Assembly: GCF_900105395.1 (NCBI RefSeq)
Contig: NZ_LT629775.1
Coordinates: forward strand, 2,932,501-2,996,500
DNA: 64,000 bases
Direction of reading: 5' to 3'
DNA from: Streptomyces sp. TLI_053
GTDB taxonomy: Bacteria > Actinomycetota > Actinomycetes > Streptomycetales > Streptomycetaceae
A program made the translations under genes and the position numbers. Positions 53,757 through 62,202 of this stretch are shown here, piece after piece; within the stretch, counting starts at the first letter, position 1, and every line of letters starts with the position of its first letter. The notes under the pieces were generated by a model, which did not search any database, was not told the origin of the DNA, and saw only the letters and a list, made by a program, of their open reading frames with translations.

Positions 53757-55280
53757 TTGGCCGACTGGCAGACCACCGTCGCTCCCCCGGCGCTCGCCCG
53801 GCTGCTCGCCACCGCGCGGCTGCCCGAACCGCCCGGCGCCGCCCGCCGCCCGGCCTACCGCGCCCTAGCCGCCCGGATCCGGCTACTGGTCTCCGAGGGC
53901 CGGCTGCCGGTCGGCGCCCGACTGCCCGCCGAACGCGAACTCGCCCTGGCCCTGGGACTCAGCCGCACCACCGTCGCCACCGCCTACGAGGCCCTGCGGG
54001 ACGAGGGGTACCTGCGCAGCCGACGCGGCGCCGGCAGCTGGACCGCCCTGCCCGAGGGCTCCGCCCCGCCCAGCGACGCCCTGCACCCCGTCCCGCCGGA
54101 CGAGCAGGGCGACATCCTGGACCTCGGCGTCGCCGCGCTGCCCGCCCCCCAGCCCTTCCTCTCCGCGGCCGCCGCCCGCGCCGTCGAACAACTGCCCGCC
54201 TACGCCGCCGGGCACGGCCACTACCCGACCGGGGTCCCGGTGCTGCGCGAGGCCGTGGCCCGCCGCTTCACCGAACGCGGCCTGCCGACCACCCCGGAGC
54301 AGATCCTGATCACCATCGGCGCGATGGGCGCCCTGCACCTGGTCCGGCAGGCCCTGCTCGGCCGGGGCGACCGGGTCGCCGTCGAGGCCCCCAGCTACGC
54401 CCACACCCTCCAGGCGCTGCGGCTCAGCGAGGCCCGGCCGGTCCCCGTGCCCCTCCTCGACGCGCGCCCGGGGCCGGACCGCGGCGAGGGCCCGCGCTGG
54501 GACCTCTCCGAGTGGCGGCGGGTACTGGGCGGGGCCGCGCCGAAGGCCGCCTACGTGATCCCCGACTTCCACAACCCCACCGGCGCGCTGATCGACGAGG
54601 AGCAGCGGCGCGAACTGCTCGCCGCCGCCCGGTCCGCCGGCGCCGTGGTCCTGGTCGACGAGACCACCGCCGAACTCGGCTGGGGCCTGCCCGAGGGCGC
54701 GGCGCTCCCCCGCCCGACCGCCGCGCTGGACCGCGCCGCCCAGGTGGTCACGGTCGGCTCGGCCGGCAAGCTGCTCTGGGGCGGTCTGCGGATCGGCTGG
54801 GTGCGCGCCGCCCCCGCGCTGGTCCGCCGGCTGGCCACCACCCGGGTCTACAGCGACGTCGGCGCCCCCGTGCTGGACCAGCTGATCGCCGCCGAACTGC
54901 TGGCCGAGGACCTGCCCGCGGTCCGCGCGCACCAGCTGACCCGGCTGCGGGACACCGCCGAGGCGTTCGGCACCGCCCTGCGCGAACAGCTGCCGCACTG
55001 GCGCTTCACCGTGCCGCCGGGCGGCCTGTCGTTCTGGGTCGCCACCGGCGGGGTCTCGGGCACGGCGCTGGCCCGGGCGGGCGAGCGCTCCGGGGTCCGG
55101 CTCGCGGCCGGCAACCGGTTCGGCTCCGACGGCGCGTTCGAGCACCACGTCCGGATCCCGCTCACCGTGCCCGCCCCGGCCGTGCCGGCCGCGGTCCGCC
55201 GGCTGGCGGCGACCGCCGCCCGCGCCGAGGACGACGGCGGGTGGCGGGGCACCGACGACAACCAGCCGCTCGCGGTCTGA
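53757..55280 (+). CDS. MocR-type regulator (GntR helix-turn-helix fused to aminotransferase)
   Basis: 507 residues. A GntR-type winged helix (about 32-95; YRALAARIRLLVSEGRLPVG, AERELALALGLSRTTVATAY) is joined to a class I aminotransferase-like domain (about 120-500) with DFHNPTG and the PLP-lysine region VGSAGKLLWGGLRIGW. The usual SFSKTL is SAGKLL here, so the schiff-base Lys is present but its context is unusual. MocR proteins bind PLP and control nearby genes. The TTG at 53757 has no clear ribosome binding site and may be leaderless; the start is uncertain. It is divergent from a YczE transporter. Confidence 0.87.
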   Translation: MADWQTTVAPPALARLLATARLPEPPGAARRPAYRALAARIRLLVSEGRLPVGARLPAERELALALGLSRTTVATAYEALRDEGYLRSRRGAGSWTALPEGSAPPSDALHPVPPDEQGDILDLGVAALPAPQPFLSAAAARAVEQLPAYAAGHGHYPTGVPVLREAVARRFTERGLPTTPEQILITIGAMGALHLVRQALLGRGDRVAVEAPSYAHTLQALRLSEARPVPVPLLDARPGPDRGEGPRWDLSEWRRVLGGAAPKAAYVIPDFHNPTGALIDEEQRRELLAAARSAGAVVLVDETTAELGWGLPEGAALPRPTAALDRAAQVVTVGSAGKLLWGGLRIGWVRAAPALVRRLATTRVYSDVGAPVLDQLIAAELLAEDLPAVRAHQLTRLRDTAEAFGTALREQLPHWRFTVPPGGLSFWVATGGVSGTALARAGERSGVRLAAGNRFGSDGAFEHHVRIPLTVPAPAVPAAVRRLAATAARAEDDGGWRGTDDNQPLAV

Positions 55281-55283
55281 CGG

Positions 55284-55328
55284 TGCGGCGGCGCCGACCG
55301 GCACCCGCACCCGGGCGGCGCCGCCGCA
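55284..55328. terminator. bidirectional terminator between mocR and nadK
   Basis: Perfect 13-base arms TGCGGCGGCGCCG (55284-55296) and its complement (55316-55328), loop 19, between convergent stop codons at 55280 and 55338. Confidence 0.75.
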
Positions 55329-55337
55329 GCACGAACC

Positions 55338-56240
55338 TCAGGCGGTGTCCGCCCGGCCGCGCCAACCGGTCACCGGAAGCGCGAACTTGGCCACCAGCCG
55401 GTCGGTGAACGGCGCCCGGTGCAGTCTGGCCAGCCGCACCGGCGTCTGCCCCCGGCGCACCTCCACCCGCGCCCCGGCGGGCAGTTCGACCGAACGCCGG
55501 CCGTCGCACCACAGCACCCCGTGCGGGGTCTTCGGCTGCACCTCCACCGCCAGCACCGAGTCCGGCGAGGCCACCAGCGGCCGGGCGAACAGCGCGTGCG
55601 CGCTGATCGGCACCATCAGCAGGGCCTCCACCTCGGGCCAGACCACCGGCCCGCCGCCGGAGAACGCGTACGCCGTCGAGCCGGTCGGCGTGGCGCACAC
55701 CACGCCGTCGCAACCGAAGTTGGAGACCGGACGGCCGTCCACCTCGGTCACCACCTCGAGCATCCGCTCCCGGGCCGCCTTCTCGATCGAGGCCTCGTTC
55801 AGCGCCCAGTCGTGGTGCACCTCGTCGCCGTTGGTCCGGACGATCACATCGAGGGTCATCCGCTCCTCGACCTCGTAGTCGGCGTCGACCACCCGCTCGA
55901 CCACCACCGCCAGGTCGTCCCGCTCCGCCTCGGCCAGGAAACCGACCCGGCCCAGGTTGATGCCGAGCATCGGCAGCCCGTGCTCACGCGCCAGCTCCGC
56001 CCCGCGCAGCAGGGTCCCGTCCCCGCCGGCGACCAGGATCAGCTCGCAGCCGTCGGCCGCGCCCGGTCCCCCGGCCACCGTCTCCACCCCGTCCGGCAGG
56101 TCCAGGTCGACCGCCTCGGCAGCCAGCAGTCTGATCCGGATCCCCGCCTTCAGCAGGCCGTGCACCAGTCCCTCGACACTGCGCAGCGCCGCCTCGCGGC
56201 CCGTGTGCGCGATCAGGAAGACCGTACGTTCATCACTCAT
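55338..56240 (-). CDS. nadK: NAD kinase
   Basis: 300 residues. The family marks GGDGTLLRGAE (about 70-80), LGINLGRVGFLAE, EERMTLDV, GDEVHHDWALNEASIEK and TPTGSTAYAFSGGGPVV are all present. It phosphorylates NAD to NADP, using ATP or polyphosphate. ATG 56240 gives the usual MSDERTVFLIAHTGR start; the frame upstream to 56483 overlaps tlyA and is rejected. The start of nadK lies 92 bases after the tlyA stop, on the same strand, an order conserved with recN downstream in actinobacteria. Confidence 0.94.
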   Translation of the reverse strand: MSDERTVFLIAHTGREAALRSVEGLVHGLLKAGIRIRLLAAEAVDLDLPDGVETVAGGPGAADGCELILVAGGDGTLLRGAELAREHGLPMLGINLGRVGFLAEAERDDLAVVVERVVDADYEVEERMTLDVIVRTNGDEVHHDWALNEASIEKAARERMLEVVTEVDGRPVSNFGCDGVVCATPTGSTAYAFSGGGPVVWPEVEALLMVPISAHALFARPLVASPDSVLAVEVQPKTPHGVLWCDGRRSVELPAGARVEVRRGQTPVRLARLHRAPFTDRLVAKFALPVTGWRGRADTA

Positions 56241-56332
56241 GCCCGCTGCCCTCTCCCTACGCCGGCCGGGTCGTCGTCGGCCCGGTACGGCCGCGCCACC
56301 CAGCATGACTGACCGGACGTCCGCAGAGCACC

Positions 56333-57145
56333 CTATCGGGGGCCCTCGGCGACGGCCCGGTCCGCCTCCGCGGGGTCCAGCCGCGGTGCGTCCCGGCGCA
56401 TCCAGAGGAAGTACTCGACATTGCCCGACGGACCCGGCAGCGGGCTCGCGGTGACCGCCCGCACGCCCAGCCCGAGCTCCCACGCCTGCCCGGCCACCTG
56501 GCGCACCATCTCGGCGCGCAGCTGCGGGCTGCGCACCACACCGCCGCTGCCGAGGCGCTCCTTGCCGATCTCGAACTGCGGCTTGACCATCAGCACCAGG
56601 TCGGCGTCCGGGGCGGCGCAGCCGGCCAGCGCGGGCAGCACCAGGCCCAGCGAGATGAAGGAGAGGTCCCCCACCACCAGGTCGACCGGGGTGCCGCCGA
56701 TCATCTCCGGGGTCAGCTCCCGGACGTTGGTGCGGTCCATCACGGTCACCCGGTCGTCGCTCTGCAGCGACCAGGCCAGCTGCCCGTAGCCGACGTCGAC
56801 CGCCAGCACCCGGGCGGCGCCCGCCCGCAGCAGCACATCGGTGAACCCTCCGGTGGACGCGCCCGCGTCCAGCGCCCGGCGGCCCTCGACGACCAGGCCC
56901 TGCGGCACGAACGCCGCGAACGCCCCGGCGAGCTTGTGGCCGCCGCGCGACACGTAGTCGGGATCGTTGTCGTCCTTGGCCACCACGACCGCCGCCGAGG
57001 TCTCCACCTGGGTGGCCGGTTTGGTCGCGGTGGCCCCGCCGACGGTCACCCGGCCGGCCGCGATCAGCTCCGAGGCGTGCTCCCGCGACCGGGCCAGCTT
57101 GCGGCGGACCAGCTCCGCGTCGAGTCGGCGTCGTGCCACTGCCAC
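56333..57145 (-). CDS. tlyA: TlyA-family rRNA methyltransferase / hemolysin
   Basis: 270 residues. An N-terminal S4 RNA-binding domain (RRLDAELVRRKLARSREHAS) is followed by a Rossmann-type methyltransferase (ALDAGASTGGFTDVLLRAGA is the SAM motif; VVGDLSFISL, LVLMVKPQFEIGKE). TlyA methylates 2'-O positions in 16S and 23S rRNA and, in mycobacteria, sets capreomycin sensitivity. GTG 57145 is used with AGGAG about twelve bases upstream. Confidence 0.94.
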   Translation of the reverse strand: MAVARRRLDAELVRRKLARSREHASELIAAGRVTVGGATATKPATQVETSAAVVVAKDDNDPDYVSRGGHKLAGAFAAFVPQGLVVEGRRALDAGASTGGFTDVLLRAGAARVLAVDVGYGQLAWSLQSDDRVTVMDRTNVRELTPEMIGGTPVDLVVGDLSFISLGLVLPALAGCAAPDADLVLMVKPQFEIGKERLGSGGVVRSPQLRAEMVRQVAGQAWELGLGVRAVTASPLPGPSGNVEYFLWMRRDAPRLDPAEADRAVAEGPR

Positions 57146-57184
57146 TGGTGTTTCAGCTCCTACGGTGGTTCCCGCCCGCCCGGG

Positions 57185-57412
57185 TCAGTCCCGGTCGAGC
57201 GCGGCCAGCGTGTCGGCGAGCCGCTGATGGACATCTTCGTACACCGCGACGTGTGCGTCGGTCGGCACCCCGTCCAGCGCCGCCAGCCGGGCCAGCCCGG
57301 CGTCCACCGCCGGATGACCGGTCGGTGTGAGCTCGACACCGAGCGGCAGCGGTTCGCCGGGGGCGGGGACGGGGACGGGGACGGGGGTGCTCCGGCTCTC
57401 CGGTTCAGGCAT
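57185..57412 (-). CDS. small conserved actinobacterial protein
   Basis: 75 residues: a Pro/Val-rich N-terminus (RSTPVPVPVPAPGEPLP) then a helical second half (AVDAGLARLAALDGVPTDAH, VYEDVHQRLADTLAALDRD). It lies between tlyA and a histone H1-like gene, overlapping the latter by eight bases (its ATG precedes the stop of that gene). Similar small proteins sit next to tlyA in other streptomycetes, as I recall. Function is unknown. Confidence 0.72.
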   Translation of the reverse strand: MPEPESRSTPVPVPVPAPGEPLPLGVELTPTGHPAVDAGLARLAALDGVPTDAHVAVYEDVHQRLADTLAALDRD

Positions 57413-58217
57413 CGGGCTTCTTCGTGGTGGCGGTCCGGCGGACGGTGGTCTTCCGGGTGGCGGTGCGCTTGGCGGGCGGCTGCTCCGCCCCGGCCTCGGC
57501 CGGCTTCTTCGCGGCCGTGCTCCTCTTCGCGGTCGAGGTCTTCTTGACGGCGGTCTTCTTGACGGCGGTCTTCTTCACCGCCGTCTTCTTGGCCGCCGCG
57601 TCCTTCGCGGCCGGTGCGGCCTGCTTCGCGGCGGCGGGCTTCCGCACCGCCGCCTTCTTCGCGGGAGCCTTCGCCGCGGCCTTCTTCGCGGCGGCCTCCG
57701 CCGCACCCGCCGCCCCGGTCGGCGGCACCGGCGGGTCGACCTCCACCGGCTCGTCCACCACTATCCGCTCGGCCTCCGCCGAACCCCGCGTCTCCTGCTC
57801 CCAGCCGTCCTCGAACAGGCCGCCGGCCCGGGGCGCGGGCGGCGGCCCGGCCTGCTCCGGCCGCGCCCCCTCCTCCTCGTCCTCGACCTCGCGCAGCTTG
57901 CTCTCCAGGTAGGCCAGCACCACACCCACCTTGGTCACCTGGTCCCCGACCTTCTCGAAGACCTTCTCGACCTCACCGCGCGCCACCCCGACGGCCAGGT
58001 CCACCCCGGCCCGCCCGGCGGTCACCGCCTCCTCGGCGAGGGTCTGCAACGACTGCGCCGACGGAGGGAACTGCCCGCCGAAACGGCGCTCCACCTCCGT
58101 GACGTCGATGCCGCCCTTCTCCAGCAGACCGGCCGCCGTTCCGACGACCCGCTTGCCGACCTCCTCCACCAGTACGGCCGCGGCCGCCACCGCTCCTCGT
58201 ACCGTCCTCGGCAGCAT
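57405..58217 (-). CDS. protein with histone H1-like Lys/Ala-rich C-terminus
   Basis: 270 residues. The N-terminal 115 residues are helical (RTVRGAVAAAAVLVEEVGKR; RRFGGQFPPSAQSLQTLAEE; coiled coil to LAYLESKLREVEDEEEG), then an acidic/Pro linker, then about 100 residues of KKAAAKAPAKKAAVRK and AVKKTAVKKTAVKK repeats like histone H1 tails. It could bind DNA or membranes as a nucleoid-associated protein; this is not shown. ATG 58217 has GGGAGG seven bases upstream. Confidence 0.72.
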   Translation of the reverse strand: MLPRTVRGAVAAAAVLVEEVGKRVVGTAAGLLEKGGIDVTEVERRFGGQFPPSAQSLQTLAEEAVTAGRAGVDLAVGVARGEVEKVFEKVGDQVTKVGVVLAYLESKLREVEDEEEGARPEQAGPPPAPRAGGLFEDGWEQETRGSAEAERIVVDEPVEVDPPVPPTGAAGAAEAAAKKAAAKAPAKKAAVRKPAAAKQAAPAAKDAAAKKTAVKKTAVKKTAVKKTSTAKRSTAAKKPAEAGAEQPPAKRTATRKTTVRRTATTKKPDA

Positions 58218-58402
58218 CCGGGTGCCTCCCATTCGCCTGCGCGCATCGCTCCGTCGCCACGGGGCCCGGACGGATCCGGGCATCCCACCGACGACGCTAC
58301 CGCCAAAACCCTCCTGCGGTACCGTGGCCCGGCAGTCGGCCGTCACCGGACCCCGCGACCCGCCGGGGCGGGGCGGCCGGTCCGAGGAGGGAACCCACCG
58401 CC

Positions 58403-58750
58403 ATGGCCAACGCCGAGGAGTGCCGCGAGGCGCTGGAGCAGCTCAGCCACAACCTCGCCAAGGCCACCGGCGACGTCCGCACGGCGGCCGGCCTCGACCG
58501 CTCGCTCAGCTGCCGGATCACCGACCTCGACCTGACCTTCACCGGGCAGCTGCGCTCCGGGAGCATCCACGACGTCGAGCAGCACCCCGGCAGCCCGACC
58601 GGCAAGGCGGACATCCGGCTCACCATGAGCAGCGACGACCTGCTCGCTCTGGTCGGCGGCCGGCTCAACTTCGCCTCGGCCTGGGTCGGCGGCCGGGTCA
58701 AGCTGGAGGCGGGCTTCCGCGACCTGCTGCGGCTGCGCACCCTGCTCTGA
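58403..58750 (+). CDS. SCP2 sterol-binding-domain protein
   Basis: 115 residues of the SCP2 fold: SCRITDLDLTFTGQLRSGSI, KADIRLTMSSDDLLALVGGR and LNFASAWVGGRVKLEAGFRD. Small single-domain members bind lipids. It is divergent from the histone-like gene and convergent with the HAD phosphatase. Start ATG 58403 has GGAGGG about eleven bases upstream, somewhat far. Confidence 0.85.
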   Translation: MANAEECREALEQLSHNLAKATGDVRTAAGLDRSLSCRITDLDLTFTGQLRSGSIHDVEQHPGSPTGKADIRLTMSSDDLLALVGGRLNFASAWVGGRVKLEAGFRDLLRLRTLL

Positions 58751-58785
58751 CCCGGCCCCCGAGCCGCCCCGAGCCGCCCCCGACC

Positions 58786-58855
58786 GGCCGGTGCCGACCA
58801 CCGACCGCTCACCCACCGGCCGGCACCGACCACCGGGCGGCCGTCGGCACCGGCC
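58786..58855. terminator. probable terminator between SCP2 and HAD genes
   Basis: Perfect 13-base arms GGCCGGTGCCGAC (58786-58798) and its complement (58843-58855), with a 44-base spacer that can itself fold. It lies between convergent stop codons. Confidence 0.6.
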
Positions 58856-58861
58856 CCGGGC

Positions 58862-59905
58862 TCAGAACCCCAGCTCGGCCAGCGCCTTCCGGCCGTCCAC
58901 CGGCTCGCCGTCCGCGTCCAGCGCCGTCCAGGCCGCCGCGCACAGCGCCCGCAGACCGTCCCAGCGGTCCGCCCCGACACCCTCCAGCCGCAGCACGCCG
59001 TCCCGCGCCACCGCGACGAAGCCGCCGCAGCCGAACCCGCCGTCCTCCGCCGCCGTGACCGGCGCGTGCGCGGTCAGCAGCCCCCGCAGGTCCGCCGACA
59101 GGTACGTCGGCCGGTGCTCGGCCGGTGCCGCCAGCAGCTGCGCCGCCGTCGTCACCCCGGTGAACACCAGCAGGCTGTCCACCCCGCCGTTGAACGCGCC
59201 CTCGATGTCGGTGTCCAGCCGGTCACCCACCACCAGCGGCCGCTTCGCGCCGGTCCGCAGCACCGTCTCGCGGTGCATCGGCGGCAGCGGCTTGCCCGCC
59301 ACCTCCGGCTCCACCCCGGTCGCCGCCCGCACCGCCGCCACCAGCATCCCGTTGCCGGGCGCGATCCCGCGCGCGGTCGGCACCGTCACATCGGTGTTGG
59401 ACGCCACCCACGGCAGCCCGGACTGCACCGCGTAGGACGCCTCCGCCAGGTGCGTCCACCCCACCGAGGCGTCGAAGCCCTGGACCACCGCCAGCGGCTC
59501 CTCGGCCAGCGTCCGGACGGCCACCAGACCGCGCTCGGCCAGCGCCTCCTCCAGGCCGAGCCCGCCGACCACCAGCACCTTCGCACCGGCCGGCAGCTTC
59601 TCGGCGAGCACCCGGGCGGCGGCCTGGGCGGAGTTGATCACGTCCGCCGCCTCGGCCGGCACCCCCAGCTCGGTCAGGTGCCCGGCGACCACCCGGGGCG
59701 GCCGGGAGGCGTTGTTGGTCACGTACGCCAGCCGCATCCCGGCGGCGCGGGCCGCGTCGAGCGACTCCACGGCGTACTCGATCGCGTCCGGACCGGCGTA
59801 CACCACGCCGTCGAGGTCCAGCAGTGCCGTGTCGTACGCCTCGGTCAGCGGCTGCTCGCTGCCGCCCGGGGCGGTCCGTCGCACGGTGGTGGCCGTTTCG
59901 GTCAT
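58862..59905 (-). CDS. HAD-IIA family phosphatase
   Basis: 347 residues. HAD motif I is DTALLDLDGVVYAG (nucleophile and general-acid Asp), motif II YVTNNASRPP, motif III/IV GKPLPPMHRETVL and VVGDRLDTDIEGAFNGGVDSLLVFTG. This is the NagD/PLP-phosphatase type with a CAP domain between motifs I and II. It dephosphorylates a small metabolite, unknown. It is downstream of a TPR-protein gene on the same strand, 92 bases apart. Confidence 0.9.
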   Translation of the reverse strand: MTETATTVRRTAPGGSEQPLTEAYDTALLDLDGVVYAGPDAIEYAVESLDAARAAGMRLAYVTNNASRPPRVVAGHLTELGVPAEAADVINSAQAAARVLAEKLPAGAKVLVVGGLGLEEALAERGLVAVRTLAEEPLAVVQGFDASVGWTHLAEASYAVQSGLPWVASNTDVTVPTARGIAPGNGMLVAAVRAATGVEPEVAGKPLPPMHRETVLRTGAKRPLVVGDRLDTDIEGAFNGGVDSLLVFTGVTTAAQLLAAPAEHRPTYLSADLRGLLTAHAPVTAAEDGGFGCGGFVAVARDGVLRLEGVGADRWDGLRALCAAAWTALDADGEPVDGRKALAELGF

Positions 59906-59997
59906 GCCTGCTCTACCTCACTCATCGCGTCAGTCGTACTCGTCCGTCGGGAGTCCCGGCGGTGGCCGGGACCGCGGCCGGCGGGCGGCGCACCGGC

Positions 59998-60618
59998 TCA
60001 GCCGTCCCGCCGGTCCCGATCACCGGTCGGCTCCGGCCCCGCCGTGGTTCCCGGGCCCGCCGTGCTTCCCGGAGCCGGCCCCTCCGCCCCGGCCGGCGGC
60101 TCCAGGTAACCCGGCGCCCCCGGCAGCAGCGGACCGAACGCCCCGGCCCGGGCCGCCAGCGTCGCGCGGGTCTGCCGCAGTGCGGCCCGGTAGTGGTCGT
60201 TCTCCGGCCGCATCGCCACGGCCAGCGCCAGATGCTCGGCGGAGGTCTCGAAATCACCCAGCCGGGCCGCCGCCACACCCCACCCGAACTGAGCGTAGTC
60301 GTCCGACGGATCGGCCAGCGCCACGGTCCGGAAGTTCTCCAGCGCCGCCGCGTACGACCCCGCGTCGAACTGCGCCCGGGCCAGCGCCTCCCGGATGCTG
60401 CGCGAGTCCGGCTCGGCCGCGGCCGCCCGGGCCAGCAGTTGCTCCGCCGCCGCCGGGTTCCCCTGCGCGAGCAGCCGAGCACCCCGGCGGAACCACTCGT
60501 AGACGTCGCCCTCCGGCTCACCGGACCGCTGCTGCTGCCCGGACGGAGCCGTCCCGCCGCCGCCCGGGTCCCCACCCCCACCAGCGCCGTCGTCCACCCG
60601 CTCGTCGCGCTCCTCCAC
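59998..60618 (-). CDS. TPR-repeat protein
   Basis: 206 residues. A Gly/Ser-rich N-terminus, two to three TPR units (EWFRRGARLLAQGNPAAAEQ; LARAQFDAGSYAAALENFRT; FGWGVAAARLGDFETSAEHLALAVA), then a disordered Pro/Gly tail. It starts at GTG 60618 with GAGG five to six bases upstream. It is in an operon-like order with the HAD gene. Probably a protein-interaction scaffold. Confidence 0.8.
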   Translation of the reverse strand: MEERDERVDDGAGGGGDPGGGGTAPSGQQQRSGEPEGDVYEWFRRGARLLAQGNPAAAEQLLARAAAAEPDSRSIREALARAQFDAGSYAAALENFRTVALADPSDDYAQFGWGVAAARLGDFETSAEHLALAVAMRPENDHYRAALRQTRATLAARAGAFGPLLPGAPGYLEPPAGAEGPAPGSTAGPGTTAGPEPTGDRDRRDG

Positions 60619-60711
60619 CCCGAACCTCGCCCTCGGTCACGACACCCGGCCACCGGACCGGCACGGGTGTTCCGATCTCTGAACAACGCGTACCCGATTA
60701 CGATGCCCAGA

Positions 60712-62082
60712 ATGAGCACACCCAGTGCAGAAAGCGGAGTGGAGTCTCCGCAGGGCGGCCCCGGCAATCCCGGCCACGTCGCCACCGCAGGCCTGTCCCT
60801 GTCCCCCTTCCGCGGCCTCCGCTACGACCCCGACCGGGTCGGCGCGCTGGCCGCCGTCACCTCACCGCCGTACGACGTCGTCGACCCCGGCCGACGGCTC
60901 GACCTGGAGACCGCCGACCCGCACAACGTGGTCCGGCTGATCCTGCCGCGCCCCGAACCCGAGGACACCGGCGACCGCCCCGACCGCGACACCCGCTACC
61001 GGCACGCCGCCAGGCTGCTGCGCGAGTGGCAGCGCGAGGGCGTCCTGGCCGCCGACCCCGAGCCGGCCCTCTACGTGTACGAGCAGCGCGTCCCCGCCGC
61101 CGACGGCGGCGCGGAGGTCCTCCAGCGCGGACTCATCGGCGCCCTCGCCGTCAGCGGCAGCGAGGCCGGCGTGGTCCTCCCCCACGAGGACGTGATGCCC
61201 AGACCGGTCGCCGACCGGGTCGGCCTGATGCGCACCACCCGGGCCAACCTCGAACCGCTGCTGCTCACCTACCGGGGCAGCGGCGGGGCGTCCGCCGTGA
61301 TCGAGCGCGCCGTCCGCACGGAGCCGCTGCTCACCACGACCACCACCGACGGCACCCACCACCGGCTGTGGGCGGTCACCGACCCGGCCGAGATCGCCGA
61401 GATCGGCCGCGACCTGGCCACCTGCCGCGCCCTGATCGCCGACGGTCACCACCGCTGGGAGATGTACCTGCGCCTCCAGCGCGAGCACCGGCACCTGCCC
61501 CGCAGCCCCTGGGACCGCGGCCTGGTCCTGCTGGTCGACACCGCCCGCTATCCGCTCCGGGTGCGGGCCATCCACCGGGTGCTCTACCGGCTGCCGGTCG
61601 AGGAGGCCCTGGCCCGGCTCGGCGGCCAGTGGCAGGTCAAGGAGGTCCCCGGTCCGCTGGACGCCGCGCTGCAGGCACTCGCCGAGCAGAAGCGGCACGG
61701 CGGCAGCGGCTTCCTGCTCACCGGCGGGGACGGCGTCTACCACCTCGTCACCGACCCCGACGAGGCGCTGCTCGACGCCACCGTGCCGCAGGACAAGCCC
61801 GAGGAGTGGCGCCACCTGGACGCCACCGTCCTGCACGCCACCCTGCTCGACCACACCTGGCGGGTCCCCGACGGCCCCGACGACATCGGCTACCTGCACA
61901 CCGCGGCCTCCGCCGAGCGCGAAGCCGCCCGCAGCGGCGGCACGGCCGTCCTGCTGCACCCGGTCCGCGAGAGCGTGGTCCGCCGGCTCGCCGAACAGGG
62001 CGTCACCATGCCGCGCAAGTCCACCTCCTTCGGCCCGAAGCCGGCCACCGGTCTGGTGCTGCGAAACCTGGAACTGGGCTGA
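60712..62082 (+). CDS. DUF1015 family protein
   Basis: 456 residues. Family marks are SLSPFRGLRYDPDRVGALAA, TSPPYDVVDPGR, PHNVVRLILP, ALYVYEQRV, IADGHHRWEMYLRLQ and IGYLHTAASAEREAA. Members resemble serine kinases of the SbnI type; some phosphorylate free serine, but no role is assigned here. The ATG at 60712 (MSTPSAESG) or 60703 may start it; neither has a good ribosome binding site. It is divergent from the TPR gene and convergent with the next gene. Confidence 0.85.
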   Translation: MSTPSAESGVESPQGGPGNPGHVATAGLSLSPFRGLRYDPDRVGALAAVTSPPYDVVDPGRRLDLETADPHNVVRLILPRPEPEDTGDRPDRDTRYRHAARLLREWQREGVLAADPEPALYVYEQRVPAADGGAEVLQRGLIGALAVSGSEAGVVLPHEDVMPRPVADRVGLMRTTRANLEPLLLTYRGSGGASAVIERAVRTEPLLTTTTTDGTHHRLWAVTDPAEIAEIGRDLATCRALIADGHHRWEMYLRLQREHRHLPRSPWDRGLVLLVDTARYPLRVRAIHRVLYRLPVEEALARLGGQWQVKEVPGPLDAALQALAEQKRHGGSGFLLTGGDGVYHLVTDPDEALLDATVPQDKPEEWRHLDATVLHATLLDHTWRVPDGPDDIGYLHTAASAEREAARSGGTAVLLHPVRESVVRRLAEQGVTMPRKSTSFGPKPATGLVLRNLELG

Positions 62083-62103
62083 CGCCGTAGCGACGCCCGA
62101 CGC

Positions 62104-62154
62104 AGTGAGGCCCTGCCGCACCCCGGATCTCCCGGGGTGCGGCAGGGCCTCACT
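62104..62154. terminator. very strong bidirectional terminator
   Basis: Perfect 23-base arms (62104-62126 and 62132-62154) around a 5-base loop. It is the longest hairpin in the window and lies between the convergent stop codons of DUF1015 and the TPR gene at the right end. Confidence 0.9.
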
Positions 62155-62202
62155 CGTGACGCGCCCCGACCGCCGGCGAGCGCCGGCGGTCGCGACCGTC
62201 GA

